Source: Salvelinus alpinus (Eukaryota; Chordata; Actinopteri; Salmoniformes; Salmonidae). Taken from it: a DNA stretch of 64,000 nucleotides. Below are positions 12,483 through 24,490 of this stretch, piece after piece; positions within the stretch are counted from its first letter, which is position 1, and every line of letters begins with the position of its first letter. Location of the stretch: the NCBI RefSeq assembly GCF_045679555.1, contig NC_092098.1, positions 17,373,038-17,437,037 of the forward strand, written 5' to 3'. The notes beneath the pieces were generated by a model. It was given only the letters and a program-made list of their open reading frames with translations. It did not search any database and was not told where the DNA came from. The translations under genes and the position numbers were made by a program.

Positions 12483-12655
12483 ATTACATTTGACATTTGA
12501 GTCATTTAGAGCGACTAACAGCAACAATTACGGTTAAGTGCCTTGCTCAAGGGCACATCAACAGATTATTCACCTAGGTGGCTTGGGGACTCGAACCAGC
12601 AAACTTTCGGTTACTATCCCAACGCTCTTAACTGCTAGGCTACCTGCCTAGTACA
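12483..12655 (-). repeat. Salmonid tRNA-derived SINE, antisense
   Basis: On the minus strand it reads from a tRNA-like head (GGCAGGTAGCCTAGCAGTTA, B-box-like GGTTCGAGTCC) to a tail ending in the GTCGCTCTAAATGACT type 3' end. Fits the abundant salmonid SINE group; the exact family was not determined. Confidence 0.75.
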
Positions 12656-13205
12656 GCTTAGTGCTTGTCATATAAGCAAAAAATAGGCATTTCTGTTATC
12701 AGATAACCCATAATCATTTAACGGATTAAACCTATGGTGGAAATACAGATATGCAAATGTAGAGGTAGAAAGGCCTGACATTATAACCTAAATATGTCAG
12801 GTAGCTTGTGGTTCCGTATGTCATTAGGCACAGAATCCTGGTGATCCTGTGTGCTGTAGTAGTACTGTAGTATTCCTTGGTGTACTTGGTGGTGGCTTCA
12901 TATGCCCAGTGGAACTATGTTGCACATGACTCTTGAGAGTATGTCTGGTGTTCATGTCACCCTCTTTAACCTTCTAACTGTGACAGACAAAATGTTCAGC
13001 TCGGGTTATACAACTGCCAGTACAGACGTCATTAGCCTCTCTGCTGATGTCGCTCATCTCTGGGCCACAGCACACTGTCTTTGTACTTACTAGCTACAGG
13101 CAGAGACCTACTAGGGGCATGATTAAAGACACTAAATTCCTTTCTTCCAGTTGTTCAAATGAAATTCATGTGTTGTGTGTCATGTAGCTTCAGTGGATCA
13201 TTGAA
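12656..13205. other. No gene seen
   Basis: No recognised frame or repeat. Confidence 0.35.
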
Positions 13206-13213
13206 ATTAGTTA

Positions 13214-13350
13214 GCAGAAATGGCATGAATACTTACTGTATGTGAGCAGAAATGGCATGCATACTTATTCCTAAAGGCATGCGTACTTACTGTATGTGAG
13301 CAGAAATGGCATGCATACTTATTCCCAAAGGCATGCGTACCTACTGAATG
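13214..13350. repeat. Tandem repeat of about 60 bp, 2+ copies
   Basis: The block GCAGAAATGGCATGCATACT followed by TATTCC(T/C)(A/C)AAAGGCATGCGTAC and TACTGTATGTGA recurs at 13247 and 13300, with a diverged first partial copy at 13214. The minus-strand frame across it repeats a short peptide, a by-product of the repeat and not evidence for a gene. Confidence 0.8.
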
Positions 13351-14340
13351 TGAAACATTTACTAAGATAACATTTCTAAGGTTTTTTCCCCTGCAGTGTT
13401 CATTTCTACCACTCAAACATTACTACAAAATCTATGGGCTAAAAAACCTAGCTAAAAAATGTTAGTTGCCATGGGCTAGTTGATCTGGACATTTCTGACA
13501 AGTTATAAATAGCTCTCTTAGGTATGCAATGACTGACATGACAAGTGGAAAACTAATAATTCACTACCCAATTTTGAAATTGCACCTTGCATTCTACTAT
13601 TACAACTTTCAAGATTATTGCAAGTTGCCCCCCCCGATCCCACGCCCCACAGTTGGGAACCACTGGCCTAGATGACCTGGAATCCCCAGACAGATGGTGA
13701 TCAGTGCAGCTGGTTCACAGTATCATAGAATAGACCTCTCACATAATGAGTCTAGTTAACTGAGAGGTGAACATACTTCAATCTGGGTCTATTTTAATCC
13801 CCAACCGTGTGCCAGACAGGGATGCCTTGTAGAGGGTCTGTTCTTATGGCTGGTTGTAATAATCCTGGCTTTATCTGAGTCACCCAAGGCAAAAGGTCAC
13901 AGTCAAGGATTGGGTGTGGCTACAGTGGTGCTCTCAGAGGAAGACCGTTTGGTTTCAAAATATGAGCAGTCTCAGCCCTTGTGTGAATGACCTAGATGTG
14001 ATTCAGATCTTGTGCTCAGGGTGTTGGTTGTGCGTCTATTACTGACGTAATCATTTGTTTGTGTTATGGAATACTACAAATGCACATTTGGCGCTTCTCC
14101 CTGAATGCTTATCAAATGAGCAAATGTCTAAATCACTGTACAGTAGAGTATAGGTCTGACAACTCCCTAGTATGAACTAGATAAAAGTATTTCCACATGT
14201 TAATAACCCGTTTTAAATGATAAGGAAATTATAAATGTAATTTTTACAAACCTTTACTCACATGTGGGTTCAAATGTCAAAGCTGTGCAAATTCTGTAGT
14301 AGAATCTTAGGCAATATTTTGATTTAGGATATAGAGGCGG
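13351..14340. other. No gene seen
   Basis: No coding frame, repeat end or RNA gene was recognised. Confidence 0.35.
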
Positions 14341-14781
14341 TGTCACGACTTCCGCCGAAGTCAGTTCCTTTCTTTGTTTTTTCGGCGGTCGACGTCACCG
14401 GTCTTCTAGCCATCGCCGATCCACCTTTCATTTTCCATTTGTTTTGTCTTGTCTTCCTGCACACCTGGTTTACATCTCCTACTAATTTACATGTGTATTT
14501 AGCCCTCTGTTCCCTCCATGTCTGTGTGGGGTATTGTTTATTGTCAAGGTTGGTACGCTTCCGGCTGATTTGCCCCGGGTTTTGTTTTATACCCGTGCTT
14601 TGTGGCAGCTGGTACTTTGTACTTGGGTTTTGTACTTTGTGCTGCCTTTCTTCTTCTTTGGGCATTTGTGTTGTGACGCGGTTGCGTTCTGTACTATGAT
14701 TGCCTAAGTAAAGTGCTTTGTCCCTTCATCTCTGCTCTCATGCGCCTGAGTTCCATAAACCAGCTACACCCACCATTGACA
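14341..14781 (+). mobile_element. Solo LTR, family B (copy 1)
   Basis: Begins TGTCACGACTTCCGCCGAAG and ends CACCATTGACA, 441 bp. Flanks GGCGG (14336-14340) and GGGGG (14782-14786) match at 4 of 5 bases, consistent with an aged 5-bp duplication. The 119-codon frame inside is an accident of a T-rich LTR. Confidence 0.7.
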
Positions 14782-15052
14782 GGGGGTATGCCATTCTATT
14801 ATTACAATGCTTAGAAGATGCTGTCACACCTTAACACTCTACTCTTAACATTGCTTGTATTTTGGAGTTAATTTGTGGCGGCTTTTCCTTGCCAGAGTGT
14901 CTGTCATATTTTCCCGCACAAATGTGTTCTTTCTCATACACGTCGCTGTGTATACATGTCAAGTGGGAGAGATAAATGTGTGTGACTTGTTACCGTAAGT
15001 GTTTTTTGTTGTTGCTAAAAAGCATTCGCTTTCCCAGACCAAACTAGAGGGA
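14782..15052. other. No gene seen
   Basis: Short spacer between the solo LTR and the hAT element; nothing recognised. Confidence 0.35.
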
Positions 15053-15060
15053 GTATAAGG

Positions 15061-16424
15061 TAGGGCTGTCTCTGACAAAAAAAAAGTTTGGTCGACCGAG
15101 AGTTGTCTGTTCTTTCGACCAATCGATCCTCACGCTGCTGCGCCTTACACTCCTGAAGTTGCTGGTAATAGGCCACACCAGTGGCTGGCAACCTTTTCCT
15201 TTTGAAGTGCCAAGTTATCGTACCATTTCTACTGATCTGCGTACCAGTTATAATTGTCATTTGCACATTTTTGTCAAAGTTTCATTTAATTTATAATAGT
15301 CTTCATATCTCTAAATCAATCTTATGTGGTTAATCAAAATTCTATCTAAATGAAAATGCTACAAATCTAAAAGTAATTTTCTTGTCATTGCCAACATGTA
15401 AATATAGCCTACATAAAGCACCCCCTCCCCACAAAAAAATTAAATAAAAATGTCAGCCCACGGGTAAATATCCTGATAAAAATAAATATCCTATAAATCA
15501 CATTGGCTCTGCATGGACTGTCTGCTGTAAGGAACTTGAAACATTGTATCAACTATTATCTTGGTCTAGCCTGAAGATTCTAGTGCTAGCAAGTTTCCAG
15601 ACAGACAAACACAGCTGTAGGCTATTTGCTCAAGGGATAAGAAGTAATCCGGTAGGTCTTTTTTAGGCCTTTTCCACCGAATCAGAGCATTACATTTTCC
15701 CCCTTTCATGTTGTGGTTATCGAAAGGGAGAGAGCTGGAAAGATTTTTCAAATAGGCTACATTGAGGAGCATTTGTCATTCTCAATGGACGTAAAAACGG
15801 ACTTTGTTTGAGGCGAAGAAAACATGACATTGAGAAGCTCCACAGTGATGGTGAGTTAAGATAATCAGAAATAGTATCAGATCCCCAAATGGGCACATTT
15901 TATAAGCTTACATTTGCGCACAGGCCAAGTAGCCTAGGCCTACTTCTATGCGTAGCCAGGTGAGTGTCCTTACTCAAGATTGACAGAAGCGCTCCAAACT
16001 AAAGACAATTAATAAATTGACAACTCATACATGGAATTAAATAAACCCCCAAAAATTCTCACAAGTGTAGCCTAGGTTGTGCACTCTGCAAACAACGTGT
16101 CCACTGCTCAAGATTGACGACGGTAAGACTGTAATAATACTATATTGAATGCTTTAATAGAAATTACCGTAACCAAACAAACATTGTAGATGAGAAATGA
16201 TGGTAATTAATGGTAAATGTACTACTGGTGAAACTGGTGTGCCATCCCCGCGGCCTCCACAATGGATTAGTCAACTCAAACAGGTGTAAATCAGGCAGGT
16301 GTCTCATGTGCCGTAGGATCTTTTTTATATATTTGCCACTGCTCAACAACAAAAAATCTTTGTCGACTAACCAACAGCCTATCGACCAAACAATTGACCA
16401 GTCGAGTAAATGGGGTCAGCCCTA
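15061..16424. mobile_element. Non-autonomous hAT element
   Basis: Ends are inverted: TAGGGCTGTCTCTGAC at the left and GGGTCAGCCCTA at the right. The flanks GTATAAGG (15053-15060) and GTATAAAG (16425-16432) form an 8-bp target duplication with one mismatch, diagnostic of hAT. At 1364 bp it shows no transposase frame. Confidence 0.8.
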
Positions 16425-16432
16425 GTATAAAG

Positions 16433-17040
16433 AGCTGTGTTAAAGAGAGACTGCTCCTAAAAAGCAACTTCTTGTTTTGACAATGTCCTATGTCAGAAAC
16501 ATTTATTCTAGTATCAGAATTTACTACACAGTGTAGGATTTGTACTTAGGATAATTTTGGTGATAAAGTATGTCACGGAATGAACAGTTTTCTGTGGGTT
16601 GGCAGCACCGAAGTAATCATCAATTTGTAGCACAATTTGGTTTGACATCCGATATCCCTATGTGGCTAGTTGGGGACCATAAGTAAATTACACAATGTAC
16701 ATGAGACAATATTTTAAAAAGGTCAATAGCTCTGAATTTCAATGACTAAAAACTTCAATGACTAGAAATTCATATACAAATATTGAAAGCATTTAATGAG
16801 ACAACTAAAAGATGTGCAACATTAAAATATTGTCCCATTTACATTGTGTAATTTATGGACGGTTCCTAACTATACCCAGAGTGAGGCTACCCAAAGTCAA
16901 ACCAACTTTGCCATGGTCGCACACCAGCCGGCTGAAGCTAACTGGCTAAAATATTTGTCTAACTCTTCCCACCTGCGAACACACACAAGACACCCACAAC
17001 AAACCACAACCCCGAAACCAGCTCACGTTTGAATTCAGTC
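16433..17040. other. No gene seen
   Basis: Two blocks here (16681-16710 and 16820-16850) contain ACACAATGTACATGAGACAATATT and its near-complement, suggesting a further small inverted-repeat element, but the ends were not defined. Confidence 0.3.
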
Positions 17041-17331
17041 ATGGCCACTAGCATTTCTTAATGAACCAGAGGATGTGGCGATGTCAGAGGAAGGCCCTAA
17101 AAACTGTCAACAACTCCTGCCACCGAAGTCATAGACTGTTCTCTCTGCTACCTCACAGAACAGCTTCTACCCCCAAGCCATAAGACTGCTGAACAGTTAA
17201 TCAAATGGCTACTCAGACAATTTACATTGACCACCTTTTTATTTACTAATTTATCTTAATTGTTTTGCACTGACTTTCTTACACTGTCTCTGTGCACACT
17301 CACTAGACTCTACCCACATCCTCACACATAC

Positions 17332-17384
17332 ATTTACATTTAAGTCATTTAGCAGACGCTCTTATCCAGAGCGACTTACTACAT
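17332..17384 (-). repeat. SINE 3'-tail fragment
   Basis: Contains CATTTAGCAGACGCTCTTAT followed by CCAGAGCGACTTAC, the conserved 3' end of a salmonid SINE in antisense, truncated to about 50 bp. Confidence 0.65.
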
Positions 17385-17460
17385 TGACACACACACACAC
17401 ATGCACTACATACGCTCACACACACATGCATATTGACGCCACACACACACACACACTTTA
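17385..17460. repeat. CA microsatellite (interrupted)
   Basis: Runs of (CA)n broken by TGCA and CGC words, adjacent to the SINE tail. Confidence 0.9.
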
Positions 17461-17561
17461 CACACGCTGCTGCTGCTACTCTGTTTATTATATATCCTGA
17501 TTGACAAGTCACTTTTACCCCTACCCACATGTAAATACTGTATTATCTCAATTACCTCAAC

Positions 17562-19351
17562 TAGAGGTCGACCGAATATGATTTTTCAACGCCGATACCG
17601 ATTATTGGAGAACCAAAAAAGTCGATACCGATTAATCGGCCGATTTAAAAAATATATATATATATATATTGATTTAAAAACAAATTATTTGTAATTTACA
17701 TTTATTTTGTATTTAAAAAAATTGTTTGTAATAATGACAATTACAACAATACTGAATTAATCATCAATAGAATCAATTTAGCCTCAAATAAATAATAAAA
17801 TAAAATAATTAAATTTGGTTTAAATAATGCAAAAACAAAGTGTTGGAGAAGAAAGTAAAAGTGCAATATGTGCCATGTAAGAAAGCTAAAGTTTAAGTTC
17901 CTTGCTCAGAACATGAGAACATATGAAAGCTGGTGGTTCCTTTTAACATGAGTCTTCAATATTCCCAGGTAAGAAGTTTTAGGTTGTAGTTATTATAGGA
18001 ATTCTAGGACTATTTCTCTCTATACGATTTGTATTTCATATACCTTTGACTATTGGATGTTCTTATAGGCACTTTAGTATTGCCAGTGTAACAGTATAGC
18101 TTCCATCCCTCTCCTCGCTGCTACCTGGGCTTGAACCAGGAACACATCGACAGCGTTACCCATGTAGAGCAAGGGGAACAACTACTTCAAGTCTCAGAGC
18201 GAGTGATGTTTGAAACGCTATTAGCGCGCACCCCGCTAACTAGCTAGCCATTTCACATCGGTTACACCAGCCTAATCTCGGGAGTTGATAGGCTTGAAGT
18301 CATACACAGCGCAATGCTTGAAGCATTGCAAAGAGCTGCTGGCAAAACACACGAAAGTGCCATTTGAATGAATGCTTACGAGCCTGCTGGTGCCTACCAT
18401 CGCTCAGTCAGACTGCTCTATCAAATCATAGACTTAATTATAACATAATAACACACAGAAATACGAGCCTTAGGTCATTAATATGGTCGAATCCGGAAAC
18501 TATCATCTCGAAAACAAAACGTTTATTCTTTCAGTGAAATACGGAACCGTTACGTATTTTATCTAATGGGTGGCATCCATAAGTCTAAATATTCCTGTTA
18601 CATTGCACAACCTTCATTCTTATGTCATAATTATGTAAAATTCTGGCAAATTAGTTCGTAATGAGCCAGGCAGCCCAAACTGTTGCATATACCCTGACTC
18701 TGCGTGCAATGAACGCAAGAGAAGTGACACAATTTCAACTGGTTAATATTGCCTGCTAACCTGGATTTCAGTTAACTAAATATGCAGGTTTAAAAATATA
18801 TACTTCTGTGTATTGATTTCAAGAAAGGCATTGATGTTTATGGTTAGGTACACGTTGGAGCAACGACAGTCCTTTTTCGCGAATGCGCACCGCATCGATT
18901 ATATGCATCGCAGGACACTCTAGATAAACAAGTAATATCATCAACCATGTGTAGTTAACTAGTGATTATGATTGATTGATTGTTTTTTATAAGATAAGTT
19001 TAATGCTAGCTAGCAACTTACCTTGGCTTCTTACTGCATTCGCGTAACAGGTAGGCTCCTCGTGAGGCAGGTGGTTAGAGCGTTGGACTAGTTAACCGTA
19101 AGGTTGCAAGATTGAATCCCTGAGCTGACAAGGTAAAAATCTGTCGTTCTGCCCCTGAACAAGGCAGTTAACCCACCGTTCCTAGGCCGTCATTGAAAAT
19201 AAGAATGTGTTCTTAACTGACTTGCCTAGTTAAATAAAGGTGCAAAAAATAACGGCTAAATCGGCGTCCAAAATTACCGATTTCCGATTGTTATGAAAAC
19301 TTGAAATCGGCCCTAATTAATCGGCCATTCCGATTAATCGGTCGACCTCTA
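17562..19351. mobile_element. hAT element, non-autonomous, with 8-bp TSD
   Basis: The terminal repeats TAGAGGTCGACCGA (left) and CGGTCGACCTCTA (right) are inverted, and the sub-terminal ATTAATCGGCCGAT type words continue the inverted match. The flanks ACCTCAAC (17554-17561 and 19352-19359) are a perfect 8-bp duplication. Removing the element restores a continuous LINE 3' UTR. The 1790-bp body is AT-rich, has no transposase frame, and carries a tRNA-derived SINE at its right end. Confidence 0.9.
19051..19250 (+). repeat. HpaI-type salmonid SINE inside the hAT element
   Basis: tRNA-like head with A-box-like GGTGGTTAGAGCGTTGGACT and B-box-like region GGTTGCAAGATTGAATCC, the conserved body CTGTCGTTCTGCCCCTGAAC, and the tail TTAACTGACTTGCCTAGTTA followed by AATAAAGG. 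The family name is from memory. Confidence 0.75.
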
Positions 19352-19580
19352 ACCTCAACTACCTCATACCCCTGCACATTGACTCAGTACTGGTACTCCT
19401 TGTATATAGCCTCGTTATTGTTTTTATTGTGTTACTATTTCCTTTTTTATTTAGCAAATATTTGTCTTTTTAACTCTGTACTGTTGGGAATGGGCTTGTA
19501 AGTAAGCATTTCACTGTAAAGTCTACACCTGTTGTATTCTGCACGTGACCAATAAAAATGTATTTGATTTGATTTTAAAT
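19352..19580 (+). pseudogene. LINE 3' end, right half
   Basis: Continues the LINE broken by the hAT element: ACTACCTCATACCCCTGCAC through GTAAGCATTTCACTGTAAAG to the end near TTGATTTGATTTT. UTR only. Confidence 0.8.
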
Positions 19581-19808
19581 CTAAAACGAGGCCAAATCAG
19601 GAAGTGCAGTAAACTCTTACACAATGAGGAAAATTAGGTAGCAATTGACAGGAATGACACATTGGATCATATTTTCCATGGATAGTTTGTTCTGCTCTTC
19701 AAAGCCATTCCAGTATGCTCCACTTACAGCTTTATCAGCTTCACCTTTAGATCTGAAATGTATTTAGTTTTATTATACTGATGGTGACAATGATGATACT
19801 TTGTCAGC
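19581..19808. other. No gene seen
   Basis: No recognised feature. Confidence 0.3.
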
Positions 19809-19813
19809 CCAAG

Positions 19814-20207
19814 TGTCAGAGTCCTTGAAGAACAGTGGGTTGGAGTCAGGCGCAGAGAGCAGAGGGTTCGAATAAATGTATATTTTATTCCTGGAAAAAA
19901 CGGTCACGCCACAAACACAAGGCACATAAACTGACCGGCCCATACACAGGACCCAAAATGTCTGGGAAAACAGAATACAAACGAACATCCACAACCTAAC
20001 AGAAAAACAATCCCGCACAAACCTAGGCGGGCCTAACAGGCTTAAATAGACAAAAATCAAGAAACACAATAAGGAACAGTTGCAACTAATAAGACCAAAC
20101 GAACAGAAAAGGAAAAAGGGATCGGTGGCGGCTAGTAGACCGGCGACGACAACCGCCGAGCACCGCACGAACAGGCAGGGGAGCCACTTTCGGTGGGAGT
20201 CGTGACA
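19814..20207 (-). mobile_element. Solo LTR, family B (copy 2), antisense
   Basis: Minus-strand start TGTCACGACTCCCACCGAAA matches copies at 14341 and 37908. The plus strand begins TGTCAGAGTCC. Length is 394 bp. Flanks CCAAG (19809-19813) and TCAAG (20208-20212) match at 4 of 5 bases. Confidence 0.7.
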
Positions 20208-20269
20208 TCAAGGTGTCTCTTCAGGGTATTGTAACATAATCAAGGCCTTTCTGCAGCAAGGAATTCAAT

Positions 20270-23200
20270 TAAAGACGTCAAATCAAATCAAATGTTATTG
20301 GTCACATACACTTGGTTAGCAGAGTGTAGGAAAATGCTTGTGTGCTTCTAGTTCCCAACAGTGCAGTAATATCTAACAAGTAATCTAACCATTTCCCAAC
20401 AGCTACCTAATACACACAAATCTGAAGGGGTGAATGAGAATATGTACATATAAATATATGGATGAGAGATGGCCGAGCGGCATAGGCAAGGTGCAATAGA
20501 TGGTATAAAATACAGTATATACATATGATATGAGTAATGTAAGATATGTAAACATCATTATTAAAGTGGCATTATTTAAAGTGATATTGTTTAAAGTGAT
20601 CAGTGATCCATTTATTAAAGTGGCCAGTGATTGGGTCTCAATGTAGGCAGCAGCCTTTCTGAGTTAGTGACTGCTGTTTAGCAGTCTGATGGCCTTGAGA
20701 TAGAAGCTGTTTTTCAGTCTCTCAGTCCCAGCTTTGATGCACCTGTACTGACCTCGCCTTCTGGATGGTAGCGGTGTGAACAGGCAGTGGCTCAGTTGGT
20801 TGTTGTCCTTGATGATCTTTTTGGCCTTCCTGTGACATCGGGTGCTGTAGGTGTCATGGAGGGCACATAGTTTTCCCCCGGTGATGCGTTGTGTAGACCT
20901 CACTACCCTCTGGAGAGCCTTGCGGTTGAGAGCGGTGTAGTTGAGGGCGGAGCAGTTGCCGTACCAGGCTGTGATACAGCCCGACAGGATGCTCTCGATT
21001 GTGCATCTGAAAAAGTTTTTCAGGGTTTTGGGTGACAAGCCATATTTCGTCAGCCTCCTGAGGTTTAAGAGGCGCTATTGCGTCTTCTTCACCATACTGT
21101 CTGTGTGGGTGGACCATTTCAGTTTGTCTGTGATATGTACGCTGAGGAACTTTAAACTTTCCACCTTCTCCACTGATGTCCCTTCAATGTGGATAGGGGG
21201 GTGCTCCCTCTGCTGTTTCCTGAAGTCCACGATCATCTCCTTTGTTTTGTTGATGTTGAGTGAGAGGTTTTCTCCTGACACCACACTCCGAGTGCCCTCA
21301 CCTCCTCCCTGTAGTCTGTCTCGTCGTTGTTGGTAATCAAGCCCACTACTGTTGTGTTGTCTGCAAACTTGATGATTGAGTTGGAGGCGTGCATGGCCAC
21401 GCAGTCATGGGTAAACAGGGAGTACAGGAGAGGGCTGAGCACGCACCCTTGTGGGGCCCCAGTGTTGAGGGTCAGCGAAGTGGAGATGTTGTTTCCTACC
21501 TTCACCACCTGGGGGGCGGCCCATCAGAAAGTCCAGGACCTAATTGCACAGGGTGGGGTTGAGACACAGGGCCTCCAGCTTGATGATGAGCTTGGAGGGT
21601 GCTATGGTGTTGAATGCTGTAGTCAACGAACAGCATTCTTACATAGGTATTCCTCTTGTCCAGATGGGATAGGGCAGTGTGCAGTGTGATGGCAATTGCA
21701 TCGTCTGTGGACTTGTTGGGGCGGTATGCAAACTGAAGTGGGTCTAGGGTGGCCGGTAAGGTGGAGGTGATATGATCCTTGACTAGTCTCTCAAAGCACT
21801 TCATGATGACAGAAGTAAGTTCTACGGGGAGGTAGTCATTTAGTTCAGTTATCTTTGCCTTCTTGGGCACAGGAACAATGGTGGCCATCTTGAAGCATGT
21901 GGGGACAGCAGACTGGGATAGGGAGTGATTGAATATGTCAGTAAACACACCAGCCAGCTGGTCTGTGCATGCTCTGAGGACGCGGCTAGGGATGCCATCT
22001 GGGCCAGCAGCCTTGCAAGGGTTAACACGTTTAAATGTTTTATTCACGTCGGCCATGGAGAAGGAGAGGGGGAGTGCAGTCCTTGTTAGTGGGCTGTGAC
22101 AGTGGCACTGTATTATCCTCAAAGCGGGCAAAGAAGATGTTTAGTTTGTCTGGAAGCGTGACGTCGGTGTCCGTGACATGGCTGGTTTTCTTTTTGTAGT
22201 CCGTGATTTTCTGTAGAACATGCCACATACATCTCGTATCTGAACCGTTGAATTGCGACTCCACTTTGTCCTTGTAACGGCATTTCTTGTTTGATTGCCT
22301 TGCGGAGGGAATAACTACACTGTTTATGTTCAGCCATATTCCCAGACCTCTTTCCATGGTTAAATGCGGTGGTTCGCGCTTTCAGTTTTGTGCGAATGCC
22401 GCCATCCATCCACTGTTTCTGGTTAGGGTAGGTTTTAATAGTCACAGTGGGTACAACATCTACAATGCATTTCTTTATAAACTCATTTACCGAATCAGCA
22501 TACAGATCGATGCTGTTCTCTGAGGCTGACCGAAACACATCCCATATCCCAAGATTGAAACAATCTTGAAGCGTGGATTCCAATTGGTCAGACCAGAGTT
22601 GAATGGTTCTAGTCACTGGTACATCCTATTTGAGTTTCTGCCTATAAGACAGTAGGAGCAAGAAGGCGTCGTGGTCGGATTTGCTGAAGGGAGGGCGGGG
22701 GAGGGCTTTGTATGCATCACGGAAGTTAGAGTAACAGTGATCGAGTGTATTATCCCCTCGTGTAGTTCAATCAATATGCTGATAGAATTTAGGTAGCTTT
22801 GTTCTCAAATTTGCTTTGTTAAAATCCCCAGCTACAATAAATGCAGCCTCAGGATATATGGTTTCCAGTTTACATAGAGTCCAGTGAAATTCCTTGAGGG
22901 CCATCTTGGTGTCTGCTTGAGGGGGAATATACACAGCTGTGACAATAACTGACGAGAATTCTCTTGGGATGTAATATGGCCGGCATTTGATTGTAAGGAA
23001 TTCTAGGTCGGGTGAGCAGAAGGACTTGAGTTCCTGTATGTTGTTATGATTACACCATGAGTCGTTAATCATGAAGCATACACCCCCGCCCTTCCTCTTC
23101 CCAGAGAGGTGTTTATCTCTGTCGGCGCAACTCATGAAGAAGCCCGGTGGCTGAACCGACTCCGACAACATATCCCGAGAGTGCCATGTTTCCGTGAAAG

Positions 23201-23640
23201 AGAATGTTACAATCTCTGATGTCTCTCTGGAAATTGGACATTGGCGAGTAGTATACTCAGGAGCGGTGGGCATGTGCACGTCTACGGAGTTGACCAGGAG
23301 GCCGCTCCGTCTGCCCCTTTGTAGTTAAAATGTTTCTTAGATGGCTGTTGTTTTGGGTCGGCTTCTGGTATTAGCTCCATTGTCCTGGGTGGTGGTCCAA
23401 ACAAAGGATCCGCTTCGGGAAAGTCGTATTCCTGGTCATAATGTTGGTAAGTTGACGTTGCTTTTATACCCAATAGTTCATCCCGGCTGTATGTAATAAG
23501 ACTTAATATTTCCTGCGGTAACAATGTAAGAAATAATACATAAAAAAACAAAATACTGCATAGTTTCCTAACGACTCGAAGCGAGGCGACCATATCTATT
23601 GGCGCCATCTAGCCTCCTCTCAGAGCTTGTGTGCACAAAA
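20270..23640 (-). pseudogene. Nearly full-length LINE, antisense, inactive
   Basis: Minus-strand order: an N-terminal leader (23608-23282), AP-endonuclease-type domain (23279-22767, with CRPYYIPREFSSVIVTAVYI and IVAGDFNKAN), linker (22616-22119), reverse transcriptase (22131-21502, GPDGIPSRVLRACTDQLAGV), catalytic region (21508-21233) and C-terminus (21284-20664). The parts lie in different frames. The catalytic motif reads FADN where RTs need F/YxDD, so the second aspartate is lost. The 3' end is the TCAAATCAAATCAAATG tail at 20276. Jockey-group (L2/CR1/Rex-like); the exact clade was not fixed. Confidence 0.9.
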
Positions 23641-24488
23641 CGTGAGCTGCATGGCCCTTCCACCCATGCCCTAGAATTGTGACCCACATATCTGCTCACA
23701 CACCACTTTAGATAATTGTCATAATATATGCAGCAAAGATCATGTCTTTTGCTCCTGAGCAGGATGCAATAAGGGGCCTGTTCAATGATAGGACTGATAA
23801 TTTCTTTCTTATTTTGTGGTGTATGCTTGGGAAGTTTGTTAAACGATAATGAATGTCAGAAATCTATGTTGTGAAGTATTTGAAGTATTTCAAAGTTAAT
23901 ACAATTTATTTTACCAAACTACATTCATGATACTGTTTTTTTTCTACGTTGAGTATTATTAATAGGAGTTCACACAGTCATTTCCATTTAATTGTTGAAA
24001 TGAATTGCCCCTGGTAGTTTTAGAATCAAAATAAAGTTGCACAGACATTTGCTTTAGGCACATTTCTTAATGAAACCATCTGATGAATTGATTTACCGGG
24101 CATTCATTAATACATTAAGATTTGTTCAGGGGATCTATTATTAGGGAAACCGAGCTTTCTGAATAATTGTTGAATCTGATCATGTCTTAATTGATTGAAT
24201 CAGAATAGTATGGTGAAAAATCATGGCACCAGCTTTGTAGTTAGAATGTTTCTTAGATGGTGCATGAAAACAGTTAGTTAATTTACAAAAAACAGTAGGT
24301 CCACTCAGAAAGTAGTTCAGAGCTCACTTAATTTTACTTTTTTAAATCACTTTTATCTGCATCAGGGGATCATACAAAATGTTTAAAGCTAATTTCATGC
24401 AATTCTACAATTTTGCCATGTTTTATGTGTTTTATATGATACCAGAGGTCGAAGCCCAACCGAGTTCTGACCAGTTGAGCATGGGGTC
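23641..24488. other. No gene seen
   Basis: AT-rich, no recognised coding or repeat boundary. Confidence 0.35.
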
Positions 24489-24490
24489 TA

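Larger units (their letters stand above)
17041..17561 (+). pseudogene. LINE 3' end, left half (split by hAT)
   Basis: From about 17070 the sequence matches the C-terminal codons and 3' UTR of the jockey-group LINE seen elsewhere here (CGATGTCAGAGGAAGGCCCT, then CATAGACTGTTCTCTCTGCT). It contains a SINE tail fragment (17332-17384) and a CA microsatellite. It stops at ATTACCTCAAC, where the hAT element has inserted, and resumes at 19352. Confidence 0.8.

Noticed and set aside
13214..13350. CRISPR-like array
   Set aside because: Units are contiguous with no unique spacers, and the DNA is clearly vertebrate.
13207..13416. Peptide with repeated HFCSHTVSTHAF units as a zinc-finger-like protein
   Set aside because: The repeat comes from a DNA tandem repeat; spacing does not fit a known finger and no start context or homologous gene is seen.
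14340..14699. 119-codon frame with apparent membrane segments
   Set aside because: Coincides with a T-rich solo LTR (14341-14781); hydrophobicity follows from base composition.
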